A stretch of 53,577 bases of DNA from SAR324 cluster bacterium (lineage in GTDB: Bacteria; SAR324; NAC60-12), in NCBI GenBank assembly GCA_015232315.1, contig JADFZZ010000035.1, positions 1 to 53,577 of the forward strand, given 5' to 3'. Positions 17,647 through 26,010 of the stretch are shown one piece after another (the stretch's first letter is position 1; the number at the start of each line of letters is the position of its first letter). The translations under genes were made by a program, and so were the position numbers. The notes under the pieces were generated by a model. It was not told where the DNA came from, ran no database searches, and saw only the letters and a list, made by a program, of their open reading frames with translations.

Positions 17647-18621
17647 TTGAAATTTTCCAGCAATAAATTCATCCAAACCATTTTTTATGATTTCCTCCTG
17701 TTCCTGTTCTGTCTGCCCCTGTCAGGACTCACTTTGCTTGCGGAAACTACGGAAAATAATACGGGTTACCTTCGCGTCACCACCGCATGGGAAGAACGGC
17801 TTGGCGGACAGATTGAAACTGAAAATGTAGTCGAAAGTATGCTGGAATTGATCCCACAGCTTTCGGGCCACCTCACACTTTCCAACTGGACCTATGAAAG
17901 TCCTTCAGGCATGACTGGGGATTTTACCAATGTCAGGGCAGGGATTAAAAAAAAATGGGATGAGGCTCAAAAGCTTTATATGTTTTTTGAAAATCAAAGT
18001 GATGAAACAGGTCTTGATTTGAGTTATCTGGATCAGCAATTATCCTGGAAATGGAAATGGAATCTGATTTACCAGATGCCCTGGAATGATTCCTCTGGAA
18101 CCCGCCGCCGCTTTGCACGCTATGACCGGTTCACCTGGATCGGTGAAAAAAACCTGGAAAGCTGGAAATTTCTGTTTGATCTGGAAGCCTCCCGCTATCA
18201 TTTGCGCAATGAAGAGGATTACAACACTTCCGATCATTATCTGAGTGTGATTTTTTCCAAAGACTGGACCGTACAGGATCATTTTTTTGAACTGTCCTAT
18301 ACGTGGGAACGAATTCTTGTACAAAATGTCAGTCCCCCGATTCCCTTGCCGGAACAACTGAATCATTTGCTTGATCTGGTCTGGGAATACGAATGGACCG
18401 GGTTTGAAGAAAAGGGCTATCAAATCTCCTCTGTGGTGGAACTCAATCACACCCGTTATGCCATTCAGGAAACCACAGAAACCTGGTTGCAGATTGAACC
18501 TCATTTCAATCCAACCCCCAATCAGGAATACTGGCTTACCTACAAATATCTGCATAGTCAGGAATCCGATGTCTGGGGCCTGGAGCATGAATGGCATCTT
18601 TCTGGAAAATGGCATTTTTGA
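17647..18621 (+). CDS. Putative outer-membrane beta-barrel protein
   Basis: The start is TTG 17647 with AAAGGA about 8 bases upstream; no better ATG gives the signal peptide. The signal is hydrophobic ('FYDFLLFLFCLPLSGLTLLA'). The mature part is rich in alternating aromatic and charged strands with many Trp and Tyr. It ends in 'GKWHF', a C-terminal Phe typical of BAM-inserted barrels. At about 300 mature residues it could form a 12-14 stranded barrel. It belongs to no family I can name. It is near but not within the pel operon, so a Pel export role is only a hypothesis; it is far smaller than PelB. Confidence 0.65.
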   Translation: MKFSSNKFIQTIFYDFLLFLFCLPLSGLTLLAETTENNTGYLRVTTAWEERLGGQIETENVVESMLELIPQLSGHLTLSNWTYESPSGMTGDFTNVRAGIKKKWDEAQKLYMFFENQSDETGLDLSYLDQQLSWKWKWNLIYQMPWNDSSGTRRRFARYDRFTWIGEKNLESWKFLFDLEASRYHLRNEEDYNTSDHYLSVIFSKDWTVQDHFFELSYTWERILVQNVSPPIPLPEQLNHLLDLVWEYEWTGFEEKGYQISSVVELNHTRYAIQETTETWLQIEPHFNPTPNQEYWLTYKYLHSQESDVWGLEHEWHLSGKWHF

Positions 18622-18733
18622 TGTTTTCAGGCATTGCCGGAAAAAAAATGCTTTTCATTGTAAATCAAAAGGGCTATGCAGAGAGTGTCTTAATTTTTAT
18701 TTGACAAACCCCTTGAACTTCTCCCGGTGCGTT

Positions 18734-19129
18734 ATGTTTTATTTCCAGCCACCCTTGATAAGAAAGCTATCCCTTGGAATGGCTTGGGTTCTGTTGTCTG
18801 GAATCATTCTTCTGTCAGTTTGTCAGAACAAACATTTGACCACTTCCACACCGGTGTTTGTCGAACAACAACAGCATCAACACCTTCCCCCTGTTGAAAA
18901 TACACACCCATCCCCCATGATGAAAGAATGTTGCCCGGAACAACACGCTGTTGAATTCACCGGTCGACTTCCTGATTTTGACAAGATCTTGCAGGTCCTG
19001 TTCATCCTCACCTTACTCAGCCTGTCTTTGGCTATCCCCGGAAATTTCACACTTGCGGTGAAGCCGCGCAACTTGCGCCAACTATCGCCCCCCACGTTGT
19101 TCCATCAGAAAACATCCCTTCAAATATGA
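18734..19129 (+). CDS. Small membrane protein with Cys/His centre (DUF2946-like?)
   Basis: ATG 18734 opens a 131-residue frame. It has an N-terminal hydrophobic segment ('LGMAWVLLSGIILLSVC'), a polar His/Gln/Pro middle containing 'MMKECCPEQHAVEF', and a second hydrophobic segment ('ILQVLFILTLLSLSLAIP'). This layout resembles small DUF2946/CzcI-like proteins encoded beside heavy-metal efflux operons, and a Cus-type system starts just downstream. No clear ribosome site is seen, so it may not be translated as drawn. The 19130-19346 interval after it holds no convincing gene. Confidence 0.45.
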   Translation: MFYFQPPLIRKLSLGMAWVLLSGIILLSVCQNKHLTTSTPVFVEQQQHQHLPPVENTHPSPMMKECCPEQHAVEFTGRLPDFDKILQVLFILTLLSLSLAIPGNFTLAVKPRNLRQLSPPTLFHQKTSLQI

Positions 19130-19346
19130 AAAGACACTTCTGATATGAATTCCGGATTCGTATGCCCGGAGTCTGTCAAAAGGTCATTATCTTCAATCGC
19201 AATCAACATAATAATTATACTTTGGTATCGTTCCACAGACCGGAATATTGAGGATAATGCCGCCTATGTGCCGCATTGCTGTAGTAAGCCATCAGGATTG
19301 ACGACAAATTCACATAACTATTGTTCACTCTTGCAAGAAACTATGT

Positions 19347-19877
19347 ATGGCAAAAAAACAAAAACATAAAACAATACACAAACCGGAAACAATAAATGAA
19401 CCCGTACATAAAATGGAACACAAACCACGTAAAAAGAAAGAACCCCTGGCATTGTGGGTCGGTCTGGTGGTTATAACTCTGGCTGGTGCGGGTGTCTATT
19501 TATATCAAAAAACACCAGCATCTTTGTCTGATCCACCGACCTCCACGCAGATTGAACAGGGAGAGCAACTGTTCACGCAAAATTGTGTAAGCTGTCATGG
19601 TCCGGGAGCCAGAGGTGAGAATCCCAACCAACCTATGGGGGGAGAAAAGCCGGAAGGTGGATACCTGGCACCAGCTCTCAATGGCAAGGGGCACGCATGG
19701 CATCATCCCAACGAAACCTTATTTGAGATCGTGAAGAAAGGGTCTATTGCCAGTGATTCCCCCATGCGTGGATTTGAAGGGAAATTGACCGATGACGAGA
19801 TTGTCTCTACAATCCAGTATTTTAAATCGTTATGGTCTGACGAAATCAAAATGCGACATGCCATGCGCACCCATTGA
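19347..19877 (+). CDS. Membrane-anchored monohaem cytochrome c
   Basis: A Lys/His-rich N-terminus (about residues 1-32) precedes one transmembrane helix ('LALWVGLVVITLAGAGVYLY'). A class I cytochrome c domain follows, with haem-binding CVSCH near residue 80 and a distal Met region 'DSPMRGF' near residue 140. It is the first of three small cytochromes in this gene group. The haem domain should face the periplasm. The gene precedes a soluble cytochrome and a CusB/CusA pump, suggesting a periplasmic redox function tied to metal handling, though no direct partner is shown. Confidence 0.88.
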   Translation: MAKKQKHKTIHKPETINEPVHKMEHKPRKKKEPLALWVGLVVITLAGAGVYLYQKTPASLSDPPTSTQIEQGEQLFTQNCVSCHGPGARGENPNQPMGGEKPEGGYLAPALNGKGHAWHHPNETLFEIVKKGSIASDSPMRGFEGKLTDDEIVSTIQYFKSLWSDEIKMRHAMRTH

Positions 19878-19894
19878 TTGATAGAAAACTTTCT

Positions 19895-19931
19895 GGTTAC
19901 GAATGTCCCGTTTGTAACCGTTACATTTTTT
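19895..19931 (+). terminator. Hairpin followed by T-run after the first cytochrome gene
   Basis: GGTTAC at 19895-19900 and GTAACC at 19914-19919 form the base of a stem of up to about 11 bp with one mismatch. T6 at 19926-19931 follows after a short spacer. The same palindrome family occurs at 32756-32776 without a T-run, so this may be a repeat that doubles as a weak terminator. Confidence 0.4.
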
Positions 19932-19951
19932 GAACCCAAGTTAGGAACACC

Positions 19952-20431
19952 ATGCAGACAATCAAATACACATCTACACCTGTTTTATTGATCGGAATCA
20001 CGATTGTGACCTTGTTCGCCTTTTCAGGAAACGTAAGGGCTGACGCGGAACATATGCACGGATCACCAGCGAAGGTGTCTAACAACAACGAAAATCCGCT
20101 ACACGGACATTGGATGGCACCCGGAAAAGAAGCGATTCGTCTGAATCCAGTTCCCCGTGACGCCGCATCGATTGAACGAGGAACAACATTATTCCAGACC
20201 AATTGTGTTTCCTGTCATGGCTCTGCCGCTAAAGGCGATGGCCCCGCAGGTAAAGCCTTGAATCCGCCACCTGCCGATTTAACTGTGATGGCTGGACTCC
20301 ATCCCGATGGAGACTTCGCCTGGAAAATCGCTAATGGCCGTAATGCCATGCCAGCCTGGAAAGGCATACTCCAGCAATCGCAAATCTGGGATCTGGTCAA
20401 TTATATCCAAAGCCTGAAACCATCAAAATAG
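19952..20431 (+). CDS. Periplasmic monohaem cytochrome c
   Basis: A cleavable signal ('VLLIGITIVTLFAFSGNVRA') is followed by a linker containing 'HMHGSP' and a cytochrome c domain. The haem motif CVSCH is followed by 'GSAAKGDGPAGKALNPPPADL', typical of the cbb3-type/cytochrome_CBB3 family. The distal Met is in 'GRNAMPAWKG'. The related gene at 28739 has the same 'GDGPA ... AMPAWK' pattern, indicating a duplication on either side of the efflux genes. Likely an electron carrier in the periplasm. The intergenic space downstream contains hairpins, so separate transcription of the pump genes is possible. Confidence 0.9.
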   Translation: MQTIKYTSTPVLLIGITIVTLFAFSGNVRADAEHMHGSPAKVSNNNENPLHGHWMAPGKEAIRLNPVPRDAASIERGTTLFQTNCVSCHGSAAKGDGPAGKALNPPPADLTVMAGLHPDGDFAWKIANGRNAMPAWKGILQQSQIWDLVNYIQSLKPSK

Positions 20432-20468
20432 TACATCTTGAGTATACAAGAATAGGGGGGATATCATC

Positions 20469-20536
20469 GTCTCAACCTCTCGAGGATAGAGAAGTTGAGA
20501 CCCCTGATTGCCTGGAGGGCAGACCCGTGTGTCTGC
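20469..20536. repeat. Two adjacent hairpins upstream of the metal-efflux adaptor gene
   Basis: Hairpin 1 pairs GTCTCAAC (20469-20476) with GTTGAGAC (20494-20501) and extends by TCTC/GAGA after one mismatch. Hairpin 2 (20519-20536) is GCAGAC(N6)GTCTGC, shared with the repeat at 8697-8761. Neither is followed by a T-run, so they look like dispersed repeats; a 5'UTR effect on the adaptor gene is possible. Confidence 0.6.
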
Positions 20537-20622
20537 TCATGATCAGTGTAAAGACAAAGGTTCGCAAACGTTTTGTGGACAAATTTGTCCCATTTTCACT
20601 TGTTTCAGAAAAGGAAAACTGT

Positions 20623-22101
20623 ATGCGGTATTTACATATTGCCATGTGTCTGGTTGTGTTTCTTATCAGTTTGTCCAGCGACATTCTGGCAGAGGAAACA
20701 ACACGATTTGAGAAGAACGGGTATATTCTGACCAGATTTGAATTGTCACCGAACCCTCCGGAGGTCGGCGATCAGGAGATTATCGTTGATCTAACCAATG
20801 CCGAAGGGAAACCTGTTACGGATGCCGAAGTGGAAATTGAGGCCTTCATGCCGGAAATGGGAACCATGCCCCGCATGTCCAGCAAAAGCCAGGCAACTTA
20901 TTTGGGCAATGGCCGCTATCAGGTTGAACTTGAAATCGCCATGGGTGGAAGCTGGGAATTGCCTGTCAGGGTCAAACGCCCGGGAGAAGCAACTGTGACT
21001 GAATTTCCATTCAGCATCACCATGGATCTGGAAGGGTATGTCTATAAAGGCAAAACCGGCGGCAGTGCAAAAAGCACAACGGCTAACAATGCCGCCCCAA
21101 CCGTCTATCTGTCAGAACCTCGCCAGCAATTGATCGGCGTGGAAATCGGCACGGTGGAACGAAAAGTCATTGCGCGTGAAATCAGAACAGTGGCCCGTCT
21201 TGATGTGGATGAATCACGGGTTTATGAAACTGTGCTCAAATACAATGGTTACATCGAAAAACTATATGCCGATCGGGAAGGTGATTTTATCAAAAAAGGC
21301 GATCCTCTGTTCGAAATTTATTCCCCTGAAATTTACAATGCTGAAACAGAATATTTACAGATATTTCAAAGTGTTGGTGGATCAAAAAGCAATCATGCCA
21401 TTCTGTTGAATTCCCGCGAAAAATTGATGTTATGGGATATCTCCATCCAGCAGATTGAAGATCTCGAACAAAAACAGAAACCCTCCAGAACGCACACCAT
21501 TTATAGTCCACTCTCTGGATATATTCTTAAAAAAAATGCCTATACCGGCAGTTATATCCGGGCGGGTCAGCCCATTTTTCAAATTGCGGATCTCAGCCAG
21601 TTGTGGGCACTGGCTGATATTTTTGAGAATGAAGCCATCATGGTCAGGGAACAGGATCAGGTCACATTGTATCTCTCCTATCTGGCAGGAAAAAAATATG
21701 AGGGTGTGATTTCCTACATTTATCCCACCGTGGACCGTCAAACCCGCACCATCAAGGTCAGAATCGAGTTGCCGAACACGGGCAATCTGTTGCGTCCCGG
21801 AATGTATGCGGAGGTGGTGATCAAAGTGAATCAGGGCACGCACCTGGTGCTTCCCCGTCGGGCCGTGATGTTCAGCGGCAAGCATAAATATGTGTTTGTC
21901 GCACTTGGTGATGGCTATTTTGAACCCCGTGAAATCCAGACGGGCTTGCAGACAGGCGAATGGTTTGAAGTGACTGAGGGGTTGAACGAAGGCGATAAAG
22001 TCAGTTTTTCCGCGAATTTTCTGATCAGCTCCGAAGCGCAACTCCGTAACACCTTGCCTCGTTGGGGTGCCCCCGGCAAAACAGGAGGTTCCAATGATTG
22101 A
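20623..22101 (+). CDS. cusB: RND efflux adaptor (CusB-like) with N-terminal YtkA/FixH-like domain
   Basis: ATG 20623 is preceded by AAGGAAAA and begins a signal peptide ('YLHIAMCLVVFLISLSSDILA'). The first domain (about residues 25-135) is Met-rich, with 'FMPEMGTMPRM' and 'GGSWELPVRV'. It resembles the YtkA/FixH-like domain also encoded alone at 25264. From about residue 160 a periplasmic adaptor follows: lipoyl-type 'YNGYIEKLYADREGDFIKKGDPLFEIYSPE', a helical hairpin, and 'VNQGTHLVLPRRAVM'. It should bridge the RND pump and TolC and probably hands over metal ions. It overlaps the pump gene by 8 bp. Confidence 0.88.
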   Translation: MRYLHIAMCLVVFLISLSSDILAEETTRFEKNGYILTRFELSPNPPEVGDQEIIVDLTNAEGKPVTDAEVEIEAFMPEMGTMPRMSSKSQATYLGNGRYQVELEIAMGGSWELPVRVKRPGEATVTEFPFSITMDLEGYVYKGKTGGSAKSTTANNAAPTVYLSEPRQQLIGVEIGTVERKVIAREIRTVARLDVDESRVYETVLKYNGYIEKLYADREGDFIKKGDPLFEIYSPEIYNAETEYLQIFQSVGGSKSNHAILLNSREKLMLWDISIQQIEDLEQKQKPSRTHTIYSPLSGYILKKNAYTGSYIRAGQPIFQIADLSQLWALADIFENEAIMVREQDQVTLYLSYLAGKKYEGVISYIYPTVDRQTRTIKVRIELPNTGNLLRPGMYAEVVIKVNQGTHLVLPRRAVMFSGKHKYVFVALGDGYFEPREIQTGLQTGEWFEVTEGLNEGDKVSFSANFLISSEAQLRNTLPRWGAPGKTGGSND

Positions 22102-25100
22102 AGCCATCATCAAAGGTTGTGTCAAACACTGGGTGATTATCCTTGTGGGCACCGTGGCAATCACCTTTTTAAGCATCCGTGCCGTCGAGCGGACTCCGCT
22201 GGATGCCATTCCGGATTTGTCGGACATTCAGGTGATTGTCTATACGGAATGGATGGGTAGAAGTCCTGATCTGATGGAAGATCAGGTGACGTATCCCATT
22301 GTCACGGCGTTGATGGGCGCACCCAAGGTTCGTTATGTCAGGGGACAATCCTTTTTGGGACTGTCGTTTGTGAATGTGATTTTTGAAGACGGTACCGATC
22401 TGTATTGGGCACGTTCAAGAGTCATGGAATATATGAATTCCGCACGAAGTCGACTGCCTGACGGGGTTTCTCCGGAACTGGGGCCTGACGCAACCGGTGT
22501 GGGCTGGGTTTATCAATATGCTCTGGAAGACACTACCGGCAAAAGGTCGCTGGCGGATTTGCGGAGTTTGCAGGACTGGGTGATCCAGTATGATCTGAAA
22601 TCCGTATCCGGTGTCGCTGAAGTGGCGTCTATCGGCGGCTATGTCAAACAATATCAGGTCAATCTCGACCCCAATAAACTCATGGCTTACAACATCAATA
22701 TCAAACAGGTGATGCAGGCTGTTCAGAAGTCCAACATTGACACCGGGGCGAGAGTGATTGAAGTCGCTGGAGCCGAACACTTCATCCGGGGGCGGGGATA
22801 CATCAAAAATCCCGCTGATCTGGAAATGGCCACTGTGGCGGAAGTTCAGGGCACCCCGATATTCATCAGGGATCTGGGAACGGTATCAATCGGGTCTGAC
22901 ATCCGCCGGGGGGCCGCAGATCTGGATGGTATGGGCGAAACCGTGGGCGGTATTGTGATCATCCGTTGGGGTGAAAACGCCTTGAAAGTGATTGAAAAAG
23001 TAAAGGCACGCCTTGAACAACTCCAGAAGTCCCTGCCTGAAGGTGTCAAAATTGTTCCGGTGTATGACCGTTCGGAATTGATTGACAAGGCCATTGAAAA
23101 CCTGATCGAAAAGCTTGCGGAAGAACTCATTGTGGTGAGTTTGGTGATTATGATTTTTCTGTGGCATTTTCGCAGTGCTTTGATTGCGGTCATTCCCTTA
23201 CCGATTGCCGTGCTGATTTCTTTCATTCCCATGGGGATGACCGGACTCACCGCCAATCTCATGTCTTTGAGCGGCATTGCCATCGCGATTGGTGCCATGG
23301 TGGATGCCTCCATCATCCTGGTGGAAAACGCGCACAAGCGTCTGGAAGAATGGGAAGAACAGGGAAAACCGGGCGACAGGCTCACGGTCATTGCCAACGC
23401 GATGGCCGAAATGGGACGACCTCTATTTTTCTCCCTGCTGGTCATCACCATCAGTTTTTTCCCGGTGTTCGCTCTGACAGGGCAGGAAGGCCGTCTGTTC
23501 AGACCGCTGGCGTTGACCAAAACTTTCAGCATGGCGGTCGCGGCGGTATTGGCAATCACATTGACTCCTGCACTGGCGGTTCCTTTACTCAAAGGCAAGA
23601 TCCACAGTGAAGCGCATCATCCCATCAGTCAGATTCTCCGTAAGATCTATGCGCCCTTCTGCCTGCTGGCGTTACGCTATCAGAAAATAACACTGGGAAT
23701 CGCCGGGGTGTTGATGCTGAGCGTGATTCCGGTTTTCATGCAACTTGGCTCAGAATTCATGCCTCCGCTAGATGAGGGCAGTCTGTTGTACATGCCGACC
23801 GCGGTTCCCGGAATGTCGGTGGACGCAGGCATTGATATCGCTCACCGGATTGGCAAAAAACTCAAGGAAACGCCGGAAGTAGAACATGTTTTCACCAAAG
23901 TGGGCCGTTCCCGCAGTCCTACAGACCCTGCGCCGCTGTCCATGATCGAATCCGTGATCAAGCTCAAACCACAGGAGCAATGGCGGGAAGGCATGACCAT
24001 GAAAAAACTCATCGGTGAGATGGATCGTGCCAGCCAGATTCCGGGAATGCCCAATATCTGGTGGATGCCCATTCAGACCCGGACTGAAATGCTGGCAACA
24101 GGCATCCGTTCCGCCCTGGGAATCAAGGTTCTGGGCACCGATCTGGCCAGTGTTGAAGCCGTGGGTCGGGAAATTGAAACCACTCTCTCTCAATTGACTG
24201 GAACCCGCAGTGCTTTTGCCGAAAGAGCCACCGGGGGGTATTTTATTGATTTTGAAATCAACCGGGAAGCCGTGTCCCGTTTCGGGATGAATGTGGAAGA
24301 TGTCCTGCAGAATCTATCTGTCGCCATTGGCGGAATGAATGTGTCCTACACCGTGGAAAAGCGGGAACGTTATTCCATCAATGTGCGTTATTTCAGCGAT
24401 TTCCGGCAAACCTTGCCCGATCTGGAGCGAATTCTGGTACCAACGCCGAAAGGCGCTCATATTCCCATCACCCAGCTTGTGTCCATTGTGGTCAAGACCG
24501 GCCCGCCCATGATTCGTGATGAAAACGGTAAACTCGCCAGTTTTGTGTTTGTCGATATTGATCAGGATAAAATTTCGTTGGGTGATTATGTGGAAAATGC
24601 TAAAATTCTGGTGAATGCTTCGGTCAAGCTCCCTACCGGGGTTTCGCTGGTCTGGGCGGGTCAATACGAACATCTGGCGCGCGCCAGGGAAACCTTCAAG
24701 GTGGTGGTGCCGCTGACGTTGATGCTAGTGCTGATTTTGATCTATATCAACACCGGCAATCTGACAGCAACGGTCATTGTGATGCTGGCGGTTCCCTTCA
24801 GCCTGGTGGGCGCTTTCTGGCTGATCTATCTGCTGGGTTACAACATGTCTGTCGCGGTCTGGGTCGGCATTATCGCCCTGGCCGGACTGGATGCGGAAAC
24901 AGGCGTGGTGATGCTACTCTATCTGCAAATGTCCTATAAAAAATGGCGGGAAGAGGGAAAAATTCATTCCATGCAGGATTTTCACGCATGCATCATGGAC
25001 GGTGCCGTTCATCGGATAAGGCCTAAAATGATGACGGCCGGTTCTACGCTGATCGGTTTGTTCCCCATCATGTGGGGGACTGGTGTGGGTGGCGATATTA

Positions 25101-25240
25101 TGAAACGTATCGCCGCTCCAATGGTCGGGGGCATGATCACCTCCGTAATTCTGGAACTGCTGGTGTATCCCGTGATTTTTTCACTGTGGAAAAGCCGGGA
25201 AGTTCTGAAAAACTCTCAAAACGCGGAAGGTTCCGCATAA
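22094..25240 (+). CDS. cusA: CusA-type heavy-metal RND transporter, Cu(I)/Ag(I) specific
   Basis: ATG 22094 follows AGGAGG at 22083-22088. The 1048-residue protein is a full RND pump of the HME family, with twelve TM helices and two periplasmic loops. The three metal-binding methionines of E. coli CusA (573, 623, 672) appear at 567 ('LLYMPTAVPG'), 617 ('APLSMIES') and 666 ('TEMLATGIRS'), each offset by exactly six. The TM4 motif 'GAMVDASIILVENAHKR' carries the proton-relay Asp. This argues for monovalent copper/silver rather than Zn/Co/Ni. It uses the proton gradient to expel metal from the periplasm or cytosol through the adaptor and a TolC-type channel. Confidence 0.95.
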   Translation: MIEAIIKGCVKHWVIILVGTVAITFLSIRAVERTPLDAIPDLSDIQVIVYTEWMGRSPDLMEDQVTYPIVTALMGAPKVRYVRGQSFLGLSFVNVIFEDGTDLYWARSRVMEYMNSARSRLPDGVSPELGPDATGVGWVYQYALEDTTGKRSLADLRSLQDWVIQYDLKSVSGVAEVASIGGYVKQYQVNLDPNKLMAYNINIKQVMQAVQKSNIDTGARVIEVAGAEHFIRGRGYIKNPADLEMATVAEVQGTPIFIRDLGTVSIGSDIRRGAADLDGMGETVGGIVIIRWGENALKVIEKVKARLEQLQKSLPEGVKIVPVYDRSELIDKAIENLIEKLAEELIVVSLVIMIFLWHFRSALIAVIPLPIAVLISFIPMGMTGLTANLMSLSGIAIAIGAMVDASIILVENAHKRLEEWEEQGKPGDRLTVIANAMAEMGRPLFFSLLVITISFFPVFALTGQEGRLFRPLALTKTFSMAVAAVLAITLTPALAVPLLKGKIHSEAHHPISQILRKIYAPFCLLALRYQKITLGIAGVLMLSVIPVFMQLGSEFMPPLDEGSLLYMPTAVPGMSVDAGIDIAHRIGKKLKETPEVEHVFTKVGRSRSPTDPAPLSMIESVIKLKPQEQWREGMTMKKLIGEMDRASQIPGMPNIWWMPIQTRTEMLATGIRSALGIKVLGTDLASVEAVGREIETTLSQLTGTRSAFAERATGGYFIDFEINREAVSRFGMNVEDVLQNLSVAIGGMNVSYTVEKRERYSINVRYFSDFRQTLPDLERILVPTPKGAHIPITQLVSIVVKTGPPMIRDENGKLASFVFVDIDQDKISLGDYVENAKILVNASVKLPTGVSLVWAGQYEHLARARETFKVVVPLTLMLVLILIYINTGNLTATVIVMLAVPFSLVGAFWLIYLLGYNMSVAVWVGIIALAGLDAETGVVMLLYLQMSYKKWREEGKIHSMQDFHACIMDGAVHRIRPKMMTAGSTLIGLFPIMWGTGVGGDIMKRIAAPMVGGMITSVILELLVYPVIFSLWKSREVLKNSQNAEGSA

Positions 25241-25263
25241 ACATAATTTCTAACAGGAGATTT

Positions 25264-25734
25264 ATGAAACTAAAAAAACACATGGCAGTTGGAATGATGG
25301 CGGGAATTATTTTTTCTTCCGGAAATGTCCTGGCACAAAGTGGACACAACATGGATCACGGCTCCATGTCCAGCGGTGAACATGACATGATGATGGCTCA
25401 ATTGGGACCCGGTAAAAAATCACAATTTCTGTCAAAAAATAAAAGCTTCATGGCAAACGCCGAGAAAGTTCCACTCACTTCGGGTTGGGCACAATTTCAG
25501 GTGAAATTGACAAATTCCGCTGATAAGCCCCTGAGTTCAAAAGCCATGATTGAGGGCAAGTATGAAATGCCCGGAATGACGATGGATGATTCGCATGTGG
25601 AAGTGAAACGGATTTCTGAGGAAATGTGGGAATTGGGACTTCCGCTGTCAATGGCAGGAATGTGGAAAATTTATTTGGATATCATGGACCAGGGCAGTCA
25701 GGACCAACTGGAAATCAAATTTGTCACCAAATAA
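25264..25734 (+). CDS. Met/His-rich periplasmic protein with YtkA/FixH-like domain
   Basis: ATG 25264 has CAGGAG just upstream; the longer frame from 25072 is only an overlap with the pump gene. A signal peptide ('MAVGMMAGIIFSSGNVLA') is followed by 'HNMDHGSMSSGEHDMMM', a potential copper-binding segment. A beta-sandwich-like region resembles YtkA/FixH, with 'KYEMPGMTMDD' and 'LPLSMAGMWKIYLD'. It matches the N-terminal domain of the adaptor at 20623, so it could be a chaperone delivering Cu(I) in the periplasm, similar in role to CusF but of a different fold. It follows the pump by 23 bp. Confidence 0.75.
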   Translation: MKLKKHMAVGMMAGIIFSSGNVLAQSGHNMDHGSMSSGEHDMMMAQLGPGKKSQFLSKNKSFMANAEKVPLTSGWAQFQVKLTNSADKPLSSKAMIEGKYEMPGMTMDDSHVEVKRISEEMWELGLPLSMAGMWKIYLDIMDQGSQDQLEIKFVTK

Positions 25735-25785
25735 TTGTTGCTGTAAATTTTCTGGTGAAGGCAACCGCTTCAAGCCATCGCGCGG

Positions 25786-25980
25786 TGTCATTCCGTGCTT
25801 GACACGGAATCCATCGGCGCACTCCTGGATCCCCGTTTTCACGGGGATGACATCGTGGCGGATCACAGGATTTCATCACCAAATTATTTACAGCAGAAAA
25901 TAATCTGTAGAGACGCACGGATCGTGCGTCTCCTCCGTGCGTCTGTCAACAGTATACACGGATCGAACGTCGTTCTACAG
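25786..25980. repeat. Two intergenic palindromic repeats
   Basis: The first (25786-25852) has arms beginning TGTCATTCC and ending GGGGATGACA, the very common proteobacterial 'GTCATTCC...' repeat type. The second (25905-25980) has CTGTAGA/TCTACAG ends and internal copies of AGACGCACG...CGTGCGTCT. Together they fill the 276-bp gap before the TolC gene; short open frames across them are not genes. Confidence 0.7.
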
Positions 25981-26010
25981 CAAATCTGGAATTTGGAAGG
26001 AGTGTAATTC

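Noticed and set aside
19145-19369. 74-codon frame before the first cytochrome gene
   Set aside because: It overlaps the start of the cytochrome gene, has no ribosome site and no domain.
22846-23598. 250-codon minus-strand frame inside cusA
   Set aside because: Antisense shadow of the RND pump; composition is Ser/Met/Arg-rich and no family is recognisable.
25724-25918. Small frames translating to 'VIPVKTGIQ'-like peptides
   Set aside because: These are translations of the common palindromic 'GTCATTCC' repeat, not genes.
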